DNA of 64,000 bases, taken from positions 1,750,957 to 1,814,956 of the forward strand of contig ML662465.1 in the NCBI GenBank assembly GCA_007570785.1, given 5' to 3'. This stretch comes from Antilocapra americana. Taxonomy: Eukaryota > Chordata > Mammalia > Artiodactyla > Antilocapridae. Both the position numbers and the translations under genes were made by a program. Under the pieces are notes generated by a model, which worked only from the letters and a program-made list of their open reading frames with translations, ran no database searches and had not been told where the DNA came from. Shown here in pieces: positions 43,701 to 63,277 of this stretch (positions are counted from its first letter, which is position 1; each line of letters opens with the position of its first letter).

Positions 43701-46461
43701 TTCGACTGTGTCGGTATTTGCACTGATGATGCAAAAAACAACAGTAGGTATTAATAAAACCACTTATAGCTTGAGTGGCTACAAGGCATTGGCACAATAC
43801 TGTACCAGTTGTCATTATATTCTTTCGTGCCATGACTGATGACAAAACAAACAACTAAACATTTTCACTTAAGAAGGTCCTGATGAAACAGGAAAAATTA
43901 ATTTTATTAAACCTGAACCCATGAGAACACATTTTTTTTTAATATTCTGTGTGAAAAAATGCAAGGTACACATCAAACTTCTGCTAGAAGCCAAAGTACA
44001 ACAGTTGATCTAGAAAACACTTGTGTGATTACTTAATTTGCCAGCTGAACTAGCCAAATATTTTATCAAATGTCATCTTTACTTGAATGAACAATGAAAA
44101 GACAAAGTACAGTTATTCAGACATGAGTGTGTGGCAAACATTTTCTTAAATACAAAAAGAGTAAGCCTGTCACTTTATGGAAACAGCTGACGGTGTTTGT
44201 CGCCAATGAAAAATCTTAAGCTTTCCAGTGGAAATAAGTAGGAAACTTGCTTACTCTACTTTGAGTTTAATAGCTTCCCAATACTTAAACTCCTTTAAAA
44301 AAAAAAAGATAGGAATGTAGTTTTTTGATGTTGTATAATGACATGCCATTTATGTAGTAATGTAGTATAAATGGCATGTCATTTCCAATGTCAACATTTG
44401 AAGATTTGCATAAATCAGTGAAATAACATTTTCCAAATGACCAATGCTTAATATTATGAAATCATACATGGGTAAAATATGCAATCAAAGGCCAAGATAG
44501 ACCAATGGGTTTTAATGTAACAGAGTACAAAAGTTCACTGATATGGTTTCAGATGCCACATTGTGGCTAACCTTCGAGAAATTACCACTTGCTAAGTTTT
44601 GGAATAGTATCAAAGAAGAATGTCTACATTATCTAAAATGGCAATTAAAAATATTCCCTGCTCCAAATATATGTCTGTGTGAGGTCCCATTTTCTTCAAA
44701 TACATCAGCCAAAATAACAACACCACAGTTTGGCTGATGAAGCAGAAATGAGTCTAGCTATTTCCCATTAGCCCAGGTATTAAAGAGAGTTAAGAAAATG
44801 TAAAACAATACCACATTTTCTACTGATCTTTTTGGTGGGAAATATAGCTTCTTTTCATTAAAATATTATGTCCAGAAGTAATGCACTTATTATTTTTTTA
44901 AATGAATTGATACATGATAAATGTAAGACTTTCTCAACTTTCAGTTCTGATATGGCTAATACCACAGACATAATACACACAAAACTCTTTTGAGGTAAGA
45001 GCATAAAGGCATCCTAAGTAAAAAGAAGATTTGAGTTTTGATGTTCTGTAGCAACATTAACATGGACCTTTCCACTGGGCACACTGGTGAATGACATTTT
45101 ATAGTACCTCTGAAGTCCAAAGGGCAAAGATGTCTTTTAAGTGTAAAACAAATTGTTCAATTTAAATTTTTTTCCACACTGTATTAGGCAGATATCACAA
45201 AGGAACAAACTTCCCATAAGTGAGGGATAGAGATATAATGGGAAAAATTAATGGATTCTAATAGACTTTACCAGTCTCTCTAGACTTTAGTCTTCCCATT
45301 TATAAAATGAGATATCAGGGTAGCCTATTTTTAGAATCATAGACTTCTATGATTCTTATTGAAAGTGAAAGTGTTAGTTGCTCAATGGTGTCCACCTCTT
45401 TGTGACCCAATGGACTGTAGCTCACCAGGCTCCTTTGTCCATGGGATTTCCCAGGCAAGAATACTGGGAATTTCCTACTCCAGAGGATCTTCCTGATCCA
45501 GGGATCAAACTCGGGTCTCCTGCATTGCAGGCAGATTCTTTACCATCTGAGCCACCAGGGAAGCCATGATTCTTATTGAGAATCCTCAAGTGATGGCCCA
45601 GAGGCTGCATCTGGCCTTCAGAATGATTGGCCATCAAAGCATATTGAGAAGCACCCCCAGGAAAATAATTGCTGGGAGCTGAGTGAGAAGCTTCTCTTTC
45701 AGAAAAGAAATTGACTTTTAATCACAGCCTAATCCAGCCCATTAAACTTGCCCCAGCAAGTATCTGTATTTGCAGCTTCTGGAATGAAGGGCTTCTAAAA
45801 TTCCTTCCATATCTCTAACTCCCTAATTCAGCTCCAGAGCCAGTGCCTGGGTCCCTTTCAAACTCTGCCACTTGATGACTTTGATTTGGGGCAAGATACT
45901 TCAACTTCTCTGAGCCTGTGTCCTCATTTGTAAAATGGGATAACACTCAAAAGATTTATGAAGCTTATGGAGCTACTTGACAGCATTTACAGAGTTCTTG
46001 GCACGGAACGGTACCATTAACATCAAAGCACAGAGAGTATTCCCTAATCTCCCCCGACTCCCATCCCCAGTAGCTAATGATTGCACTAACCCTTGTAAAC
46101 GCCTACCCCCAATTAAGTCCTATATTCCATAGTTCCACACCCGTGACACACAAGACCCACCCCCTCAGACCTCTATTTGTTGTCTTTCCCACCCTAAACC
46201 CCTTCTCTGAGGCCTGGCCAGTACCGGATCCCAACAGAACCACAGGCAGCACAGGGACCAAATCACTGACCACTCCCCCCCAGCCTCCTCTTCCCATCCC
46301 GGACCACTTAGGTTCCCTTTCCCTCCGACGGCGACTCCCTTGGGTCAGGCAGTGACGGTCCAGGGGTCTGTGGCCTAAGATTCTGCCCGGAGGGCCCTCA
46401 GGAGGAATTGGAGAGTAACTGCCCGACCTCCCGGAGGGGCCCACGGACACTCACCGTCCAT
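27011..46461 (-). CDS. KATNIP: KATNIP (KIAA0556) 5' part: join of two coding exons, - strand
   Basis: Katanin-interacting protein, a microtubule and cilium-base protein linked in humans to Joubert syndrome. Exon 1 coding bases 46461-46455 (ATGGACG, then donor gtgagt) join exon 2, 27066-27011 (acceptor ctacag, donor gtaaat). The spliced 63 nt read MDGQTLRKAERSRSCSREKK then E, 21 codons, phase 0 at the end. This follows the human KATNIP start as I recall it (MDGQTLRKAERSWSCSREKK), with one Trp to Arg difference. The family protein is about 1,600 residues, so nearly all of it lies beyond position 1. Head-to-head placement with GTF3C1 independently supports the call. Intron 1 is 19.4 kb. The next exon, expected to begin GYAKD, was not recognised. 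Confidence 0.87.
27067..27169 (-). other. KATNIP intron 1 3' end (acceptor region of exon 2)
   Basis: On the - strand, ccttaatctctggttctgct provides a plausible branch-point and pyrimidine context before ctacag. Confidence 0.5.
27170..27425. promoter_or_regulatory. Candidate conserved noncoding element beside KATNIP exon 2
   Basis: Repeat-free AT-rich DNA with homeodomain-like sites (cataatcaaatgatttt, gaattacatttttattaaat). Conservation not tested. Confidence 0.3.
27426..27931. other. Intronic sequence, nothing recognised
   Basis: Overlapping - strand frames (27586-27898) look unlike any known protein. May belong to the same single-copy conserved block. Confidence 0.35.
27932..28063 (-). 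mobile_element. CHR-type SINE, short form
   Basis: tggctgcaccgggtctttgt, then cttagccatggactgccagg. Confidence 0.82.
28064..28668. other. Intronic sequence, nothing firmly recognised
   Basis: The part near 28380-28640 (aatcacagccaatgagaatc) has the feel of an old LTR or MER copy but was not assigned. Confidence 0.35.
28669..28700. repeat. (GT)16 microsatellite
   Basis: Uninterrupted 32 bp, followed by a T run; likely polymorphic. Confidence 0.97.
28777..29030 (+). mobile_element. CHR-type tRNA-Glu SINE
   Basis: cttctctggtggtccagtga, B box GGTTCGATCC at 28833-28842, body to gagaaagcccagcacagcca and an A/T-rich tail. Confidence 0.92.
29031..29819. other. Intronic sequence, nothing recognised
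   Basis: The 134-codon - frame at 29206-29610 and its + strand counterpart show no homology; composition-driven. Confidence 0.4.
29820..30010. promoter_or_regulatory. Candidate conserved noncoding element
   Basis: Repeat-free; rich in TAATTA/ATTA-type sites (cggagttaattagaagcttc, tattcattaaattgg, cactccaattatgcacg). Unmeasured conservation. Confidence 0.35.
30011..30169. other. Intronic sequence, nothing recognised
   Basis: Short spacer between two AT-rich blocks. Confidence 0.35.
30170..30545. promoter_or_regulatory. Candidate conserved noncoding element
   Basis: Repeat-free block with taggattaattttcaatgg and ctgcagataataatattcat. A poly(A)-like run at 30330-30340 is the only simple repeat. 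Confidence 0.35.
30546..30773. other. Intronic sequence, nothing recognised
   Basis: AT-rich; no feature. Confidence 0.4.
30774..30969 (-). mobile_element. CHR-type tRNA-Glu SINE
   Basis: tgtgccacgtcttagttgtg to ccactggaccaccagggaag. Confidence 0.88.
31145..31315 (-). mobile_element. hAT-like MER fragment
   Basis: aatagactttctctataaag and caactcaactctgccattgg resemble the MER-type hAT copies at 10345 and 40757, in opposite orientation to the first. Confidence 0.55.
31322..31395 (+). mobile_element. Bov-tA SINE head only
   Basis: ctctccaggtggctcaatgg to ggattggatccctgaagaag; the body is missing. Confidence 0.82.
31430..31900 (+). mobile_element. Old L1 (L1M) ORF2/3' fragment
   Basis: gactggctgaataaatacgg and aagggaatggaatactgggt are L1 phrases; the open frames are broken. 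Confidence 0.6.
31901..32254. other. AT-rich, L1-like tail at about 32070-32180
   Basis: gctgtacagcaggaactaac with cacaaccatgcaaagcaact recalls the artiodactyl L1 tail; fragmentary. Confidence 0.4.
32255..32458 (-). mobile_element. Bov-tA SINE
   Basis: cactcagttgtgttcgactc to gaaccaccagggaagccc. Confidence 0.92.
32705..32834 (-). mobile_element. CHR-type SINE, diverged
   Basis: ggctgtactacgggatttca and aaccagggatcaagccc. Confidence 0.65.
32978..32997. repeat. Poly(T) tract
   Basis: At least 20 T in a row on the + strand. Confidence 0.9.
33168..33372 (+). mobile_element. Bov-tA SINE
   Basis: Head cttccctggaggctcaatcc, body to cagatatgactttagcaagt. Confidence 0.92.
33395..33485 (-). mobile_element. 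MIR fragment
   Basis: gtaagttgcccaaggtcaca is the inverted MIR core. Confidence 0.6.
33491..33770 (+). mobile_element. BOV-A2 dimeric SINE
   Basis: Two BovA units in tandem (33491-33635 and 33637-33770) joined by gagtgacttcactttcactt, ending in a CAG run. No tRNA head, as usual for BOV-A2. Confidence 0.92.
33771..34166. other. Intronic sequence, nothing recognised
   Basis: No feature supported. Confidence 0.4.
34167..34345 (+). mobile_element. tRNA-Glu-derived SINE with (AAG)n tail
   Basis: cttcctgggtggtccagtgg to caacaaattcaataaagact, then about five AAG units. Confidence 0.88.
34346..35001. other. Intronic sequence, nothing recognised
   Basis: The 114-codon - frame at 34411-34755 lacks recognisable homology. 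Confidence 0.4.
35002..35182 (+). mobile_element. CHR-type tRNA-Glu SINE
   Basis: cttcccgggggttccagtgg, B box GGTTCGATCC at 35058-35067, tail aaataaatatatttat. Confidence 0.92.
35400..35865 (+). mobile_element. L2 LINE 3' end
   Basis: tcaatcagatctcagcctaa, catagcacttatctgatctc, cacctggaacagtgcctaga and the terminal gaatgagtgaatga: the clearest L2 in the window. Confidence 0.75.
35866..36425. other. Intronic sequence, nothing recognised
   Basis: Moderately AT-rich; no feature. Confidence 0.4.
36426..36645 (-). mobile_element. MIR SINE
   Basis: ccattctaagggctgtagaa and aatctccattttacaattca, inverted MIR. Confidence 0.65.
36648..36772 (+). mobile_element. BovB LINE 3' tip
   Basis: gatgagtttgagcaaacttg to acacaacttagcgactcaac, a 120-bp end fragment. 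Confidence 0.82.
36794..37004 (-). mobile_element. Bov-tA SINE
   Basis: gttgttgttcgtcgctaagt to gagccaccagggaaaccc. Confidence 0.92.
37005..37689. other. Intronic sequence; C-rich run at about 37215-37260
   Basis: A C-rich stretch and an A/T run near 37361-37380 are the only simple features. Frames on both strands look like chance. Confidence 0.4.
37690..37828 (-). mobile_element. MIR SINE, cut by SINE insertion
   Basis: ttttgtgtgctaaccctgga and atgtatttcattctcacaac; ends where the SINE cluster begins. Confidence 0.65.
37829..38355 (+). mobile_element. Multi-headed Bov-tA SINE cluster
   Basis: Three tRNA-like heads in the same orientation begin at about 37829, 37941 and 38061. The first two stop after the ccactc phrase. 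The third has a full body (to 38243). A separate BovA tail follows at 38262-38355. Confidence 0.88.
38356..39814. other. Intronic sequence, nothing firmly recognised
   Basis: gtcaggtcccttccagctct near 38618 resembles a MIR/L2 end. The 119-codon + frame at 39058-39417 has no recognisable domain. Confidence 0.4.
39815..40075 (+). mobile_element. BovB LINE 3' end
   Basis: aatatacattggaaggactg to gagtcggacacaccttagca, with a small internal duplication near 39893-39917 (ggcaggaaa repeated). Confidence 0.88.
40076..40756. other. Mostly unclassified; MIR-like at about 40640-40735
   Basis: gttctgccactgactagctg is the + strand MIR core. The rest is unassigned. Confidence 0.45.
40757..40965 (-). mobile_element. 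hAT-like MER fragment
   Basis: tttttggctttgtgggccat and ttccaataaaactttattta; same family as at 10345-10535. Confidence 0.7.
40966..41266. other. Intronic sequence, nothing recognised
   Basis: No feature supported. Confidence 0.4.
41267..41530 (+). mobile_element. Possible nonautonomous hAT element
   Basis: Starts ggtggtctccaaatagctc and ends cagtttgcaatctctg, weak matching ends in a hAT-like pattern, with an AT-rich interior. Confidence 0.4.
41531..42099. other. Intronic sequence; (ATT)n at about 41948-41970
   Basis: A short TTATTATTATTATT tract. No other feature supported. Confidence 0.45.
42100..42485. promoter_or_regulatory. Candidate conserved noncoding element
   Basis: Repeat-free AT-rich block with cattatgaattcttggagta, aacagtataaataggggaga and gtctaattatcatgttcc. 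Not in a coding frame. Conservation not tested. Confidence 0.35.
42605..42800 (-). mobile_element. MIR SINE
   Basis: tgacaggaaaactgaggctc with agaggtcagag, inverted MIR. Confidence 0.65.
42801..43215. other. Intronic sequence, nothing recognised
   Basis: No feature supported. Confidence 0.4.
43216..43500 (+). mobile_element. Double-headed Bov-tA SINE
   Basis: Head 1 at 43216-43335 ends tattcttgggcttccctggt, where head 2 begins. The body is truncated but ends gacacgactgagcgactttc. Same architecture as part of the 37829 cluster. Confidence 0.9.
43609..45043 (+). mobile_element. hAT-Charlie DNA transposon fossil
   Basis: Left end cagcaatgtttctcaaagtg, right region aagagcataaaggcatccta then gatttgagtttt, both typical of Charlie elements. 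The interior retains a decayed transposase C-terminus at 44543-44737 (FWNSIKEECLHYLK, then ICLCEVPFSSNTSAK), which recalls the hAT dimerisation region. About 1.4 kb, ancient, no intact frame. Confidence 0.68.
44543..44737 (+). pseudogene. hAT transposase C-terminal remnant
   Basis: Residues LAKFWNSIKEECLHYLK and YLCE-like ICLCEVPFSS align by eye with the C-terminal hAT dimerisation domain (family pattern: FW.S...EYP, then TYLCE.GFS). No upstream catalytic region can be read. Confidence 0.5.
45044..45361. other. Intronic sequence, nothing recognised
   Basis: AT-rich; no feature. Confidence 0.4.
45362..45566 (-). mobile_element. Bov-tA SINE
   Basis: gtgttagttgctcaatggtg to gagccaccagggaagcc. 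Confidence 0.92.
45567..46329. other. KATNIP intron 1 start; MIR-like at about 45880-46025
   Basis: ggcaagatacttcaacttct and cctcatttgtaaaatgggat mark a + strand MIR. The rest is promoter-proximal unique sequence. Confidence 0.5.
46455..46461 (-). CDS. KATNIP: KATNIP coding exon 1 (7 coding bases)
   Basis: On the - strand ATG GAC G is followed at once by the consensus donor GTGAGT (46454-46449). The rest of exon 1 is 5' UTR, running from about 46462 into the shared promoter; the transcription start is not determinable here. Far too short to show as an open reading frame. Confidence 0.82.
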
Positions 46462-46490
46462 CCCTAGAGGCGGCGGTTCCGGGAGCTCGA

Positions 46491-46500
46491 ACCGGAAGCG
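46491..46500. promoter_or_regulatory. ETS/GABPA-like site
   Basis: ACCGGAAGCG fits the high-affinity ETS core. It lies 30 bp upstream of the KATNIP start codon, probably in or near its 5' UTR. Confidence 0.5.
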
Positions 46501-46546
46501 GCCTCTACACTGTTTGCAGTTCCCCTGGTTACTGCGGGGTTCCAGA

Positions 46547-46551
46547 CCAAT
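46547..46551. promoter_or_regulatory. CCAAT box (NF-Y-like)
   Basis: GACCAATAGCGG context on the + strand; a good NF-Y flank, near the middle of the divergent promoter. Confidence 0.5.
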
Positions 46552-46591
46552 AGCGGAGGAGCTCCACGGAATGAGCCCGCCCCAAAGGGAG

Positions 46592-46601
46592 TGACGTGAC
46601 G
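46592..46601. promoter_or_regulatory. CRE/ATF-like site with two TGACG half-sites
   Basis: TGACGTGACG holds two direct TGACG half-sites 5 bp apart. TGACGTGA differs from the palindromic CRE at one base. Confidence 0.45.
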
Positions 46602-46666
46602 GTCTCGGTCTGGAGCTCCTCCTCCGGCTCCCGGGTGCGCCCCGCCTCCCTGGCTGCCCGCCGTAG

Positions 46667-59490
<12,824 letters not shown>

Positions 59491-59939
59491 GTGAGCTGCC
59501 GGGCCGCCCCTGCGCGGGGCTGAATGCATCCGTGCCCCAGTGGGCATCTTGTCAAATGAAGGCTCCGTGCATTGCAGTTGAGAGCTCTATTTACGGGCTT
59601 GACCACCCCCAGCCCTTCGTGAAACAAGCAGGATTTTCCTTTGGTTTATACAGAATGAAAAAAGGGCTCAGTCTTTCCTTTAAACCCCTCCCGCTCTTGG
59701 GTGGCCTTGGTTTTCCCCTGGGGTTTGTGCCAAGTCCAGCTATAAAAGTTCCTGTGGAACGGTGAATCTGGGCATTAAGATTTACTTTCATAATCAGTTC
59801 ATTTCATAATCAGGCTTGTAATTTTCTTCCCACTGGTTTTGTAACTGTGTAACTCTGATTGGGACTTGAACCCACAGTCCTTTAGGTGAGCTCACAAAGC
59901 TAGTCTCAGGACTTGAAGCTCAGCTTCTTGATGTCTCAT
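59491..59939 (+). other. GTF3C1 intron 5 start
   Basis: No exon or repeat recognised. The 155-codon - strand frame overlapping exon 5 is an antisense shadow. Confidence 0.5.
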
Positions 59940-60385
59940 TGTAGAAATAATTCAGGGAGAGACAAAGTGATAGGTAAGAAGTGGATTTACTTAGAGAGGA
60001 ACACTCCACAGATAGAGTGTGGGCCATCCCCAAAGGCAGAGCAGCCCAGAAATGTGGTGTGGTTGGTTTTTATGGGCTGGGTAGTTTTCATAGGGTAATG
60101 AGTAGGAGGATTATTCCAAGTATTTCAGGGGAAGGGATGGGGATTTCCAGGAACTGGGCCACCGCCCACTTTTTGGCCTTTGCTGTTCGGCCTTAGAACT
60201 GTCATAGCACCTGTGGGTGTGTCATTCAGCTTGCTGATGTGTGATGATGGGCACACACTGAGGCTCAAAGTCTAGTGGAAGTCCACTCGTCCACCATCTT
60301 GGACTTACTTTGGTTCTGATCAGCTTGTGTCATGTCATTCTTTTAAAGTTTGTGCCCTGCCCCCTTTCCTCCTGTTTGAGATTTT
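59940..60385 (-). mobile_element. LTR-like element in antisense orientation
   Basis: cacagatagagtgtgggcca, tgggccaccgcccacttttt and aagtctagtggaagtccact resemble a known artiodactyl LTR repeat. Likely a solo LTR: no retroviral coding is attached. Family not named. Confidence 0.55.
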
Positions 60386-60404
60386 GGGTTTTTTTTCTTC
60401 TTTT

Positions 60405-60582
60405 TAAAGATTTGTTTGTTTGTTTCCTGTTTCTTGGCTGAGCTGGATCTCAGTTTCAGCTTGAGGGACCTGTAGTTGTGGCTTGCGATTTCTTAGCTAC
60501 AGCACATTGCATCTAGTTCCTGACCAGGGCCCCCTGCATCAGGAGCTCAGTCTTAACAGCTGGACCACCAAGGAAGTTCCCT
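60405..60582 (-). mobile_element. CHR-type SINE
   Basis: ctgaccagggccccctgcat and gctggaccaccaaggaagtt. Confidence 0.8.
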
Positions 60583-61060
60583 GTTTCCAGTTTTATACAG
60601 AAATAGCAGAATGACTGTACTGAGAAGAGGTGAGATGACACAGGGAAAAAAGCAGTTATGGGCGGACCTGCTTCATCTCTGGGCCCGGGAACTGAGGCAG
60701 TGATGAAGAGAGAGTGAGGGGAAAAAGCACCCGGGCTGGCGGCTACTGCTTCCTGTCTGAAGTGAGCACTGTTTGGCAGAAGTTAGGAAGGAGCCGACGC
60801 TGGAAATGGGAGGAAAATAAGATTGCCCTGCAATTGCCCTGGTGAAACGGTAGGACCAGAAGTCGAGGTTTGCGGGGTCATAGTGGTTAGTCCGCAGAAG
60901 AGCATTCCGTCTGATGATAGCCTCCAGGAAGATCCTAGCTCCTGACCTGTGCTGCCCTGGGGAGGCTCTGCTCCCTGATCTCACTGTGCAGAGGGAAGGG
61001 AGGCCTGTCTCCTCTACGGCTCAATTCATCACATGCCCAGGTCTCTTTAAAGCAGAAGTT
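60583..61060. other. GTF3C1 intron 5, nothing recognised
   Basis: The 103-codon - strand frame shows no homology. Confidence 0.4.
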
Positions 61061-61178
61061 ATGGGGCTTCCCTGATGCTCCAGTGGTTAGGACACCATGC
61101 TCTTGCTGCTGAGGGCCTGGGTTCAATCCCTGCTTGGGGAACTAATATCCTGTAAGCCACAGGATGAAGCCAAAAAAT
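61061..61178 (+). mobile_element. CHR-type SINE, short form
   Basis: cttccctgatgctccagtgg to gccacaggatgaagccaaaa. Confidence 0.85.
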
Positions 61179-61835
61179 GAAAAAAGCAGAGATTATGAAT
61201 CGAGGCTCATGGGTCAGATCTGGCCTGCACATTGTTAACAAGAACTTTGGCATAGCAGTAGGGTCTTTCAAGAAATGAGATTTTGCATCAAAATCTAAAT
61301 TACCAGCTTCTCTTGAAATATCAGAGGCTCTGGCCAGCCTGGGCCTGCAGCCTCTCGTGACAGCAGTTCTATGGAGCTGGCTGTTCGCTGGCCAGTGCCC
61401 CCCTGCCAGCCCCACCCCAGGCCTCTTACTTACCTCCTGTCAGCTCTCAGGCACCTAGGCAGTGCCATTTGTCTCTCTGTGAGCACTGCTGTTGCGGAGG
61501 AGGAAGTAGTTCTCAGCATCTGAGTGTCTGTCAAAAGTGGAGAATAAAAGGTAAACTAACAAGGCCCCTTCCTGAGAGACCCAAGTCAAGAATAAGGGAA
61601 CTCCTACACGTTCAGTGAAGAAATACCTGCCCACTGTATTCTTTCTATTGTCTCTCCAGCCCATATGGACGCTGGAGCTCATATGGACACATTGGCACCC
61701 TCTGCCCTACGGAGTCACTCAAGGGTAGAGAGAGGGGGTGGGTCTGGTCTCAGGTCAGCACTAGGGACGAGCTAAGCGACAGAATTCGATTAATATAGGA
61801 CATTGTTTATTCATTTATTCATTCAGAATTTTTTA
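61179..61835. other. GTF3C1 intron 5, nothing recognised
   Basis: No feature supported. The first 100 bp may be a hAT remnant (gggtcagatctggcctgcac). Confidence 0.4.
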
Positions 61836-62076
61836 AAATTAATTTATTTTTGGCTGTGCTGGGTCTTCGTGGTGTGCTTTCTTTTCTCTAGTTATGGCAA
61901 GCAGGGGCTCCTCTCTGGTTGCTTCTTTTGTTTCAGCCAGCAGGCTCTAGAGAGTGGGCGCGGTCTTTGTGGCTCAGAGGTTTAGTCGCTCCGCAGCATG
62001 TGGGATCTTCACAGATCAGGGATCAAACCTGCATTGGCAGGTGGATTCTTTACCACTGACGCACCAGAGAAATCCT
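61836..62076 (-). mobile_element. CHR-type tRNA-Glu SINE
   Basis: ggctgtgctgggtcttcgtg to ccactgacgcaccagagaaa. Confidence 0.9.
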
Positions 62077-62576
62077 CAACAAGTACTTCAGTGAGTGTCC
62101 ACTTGGAGTCAGAACTGTATTCTGCAGCACAGTGACAAAAATTAACGAGGGTGACCGTTTCAGGCTGTCGCAGAGCTGTCTATTTGGAGAGACTGACGTG
62201 ACTACACACTCAGGCCAGACTGTTCCTTGGAAGGATGCGTCTGAGCTCCATGAAAGGAGAGCTGGGAGAAGCTTTGTAGAGCGACTTCCAGTTGCGCTGG
62301 GCTTTGTAGATGCAGTGAGCCCCAAAGAAACAGGGGAGACCGGCTGGAGCAAAGGTGTGGGGCTGTGGGAGGCGCTGGGGGTTTCCAAGGTTGGCAGTGA
62401 CCCAGGGGCAGCCAGGCAGCAGTGCACCCCTCGGGAGTAGTAAGAGAGGCGGCTGGAAAGGAAAGTTGGGGCCAGATAAGGAAGGTCTCGAGTGCCAGGC
62501 TGAGGAGTTGGGTTTCAGCCTTAAGCCTGAGGACCTGCTGGTGGCAGTTTCTAAGTAGAGATGACCCAGAAGTACA
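62077..62576. other. GTF3C1 intron 5, nothing recognised
   Basis: The long - strand frame at 62202-62801 runs through a SINE and has no homology. Confidence 0.4.
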
Positions 62577-62782
62577 TGCGTGCTCAGTCATGTCTTGACT
62601 CTTTGGGATTCCATGGACTGGAGCCAACCAGGGTCCTCTATCCATGGGATTTTCCAAGCAAGAATACTGGAATGGGTTGTCATTTCCTACTCCAGAGAAT
62701 CTTCCTGACCCAGGGATTGAACCCAGGTCTCCTGCATTGCAGGTGGATTCTTCACCATCTGAGCCGCCAGGAAGTCCAGAAG
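62577..62782 (-). mobile_element. Bov-tA SINE
   Basis: gtgctcagtcatgtcttgac to gagccgccaggaagtcc. Confidence 0.92.
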
Positions 62783-63130
62783 AAGAATGTTTAGGAAACA
62801 CGCTGGTGGGCAGAGGGGAGGTTGGAGGCAGGGTGCAGAGGTGGGTGTTGTGGCCTCAGGGTAGGTGGGTGACTTGGTGAGGGACTGAAGCCAGGGTGTG
62901 AGTGCTAGGGGAGGGGGGCAAAGGAGAAGGGATCTGTTGTCTGGCTTGAGTGACAGCCCCTCCCTAGAGTGGACCAGAGCTTGAGGGACCCTGTGGGCCA
63001 ACCACCCAGCATGGGGATGGCCCTGCACATGTGAACGCTCAGCCCGTGTTTGTTGAATGAGTGTATGACCGAGGTAAACAGTTCAGAAAGAGGAGTGAGT
63101 TTGCTCAAGGATGAGGCATGTAACAGTTGT
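62783..63130. other. GTF3C1 intron 5, G-rich, nothing recognised
   Basis: No feature supported. Confidence 0.4.
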
Positions 63131-63277
63131 TTTTTTTTTCCGCTCTGCCCCCTACTCCACACACACATACTGTAAGGCTTGTGGGATCTTAGTTCTCTGA
63201 CCTGGGATCAAACCCTCACCCCCTGCCTACATTGGAAGCACGGAGTCTTAGCCATTGGATCACCGGGGAAGTCTCAT
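63131..63277 (-). mobile_element. CHR-type SINE, short form
   Basis: T tract, then gtgggatcttagttctctga to ggatcaccggggaagtc. Confidence 0.82.

Noticed and set aside
62202..62801. 199-codon - strand frame, one of the longest in the window
   Set aside because: Its first part is a Bov-tA SINE and the rest is intronic with no family resemblance; no splice or start evidence.
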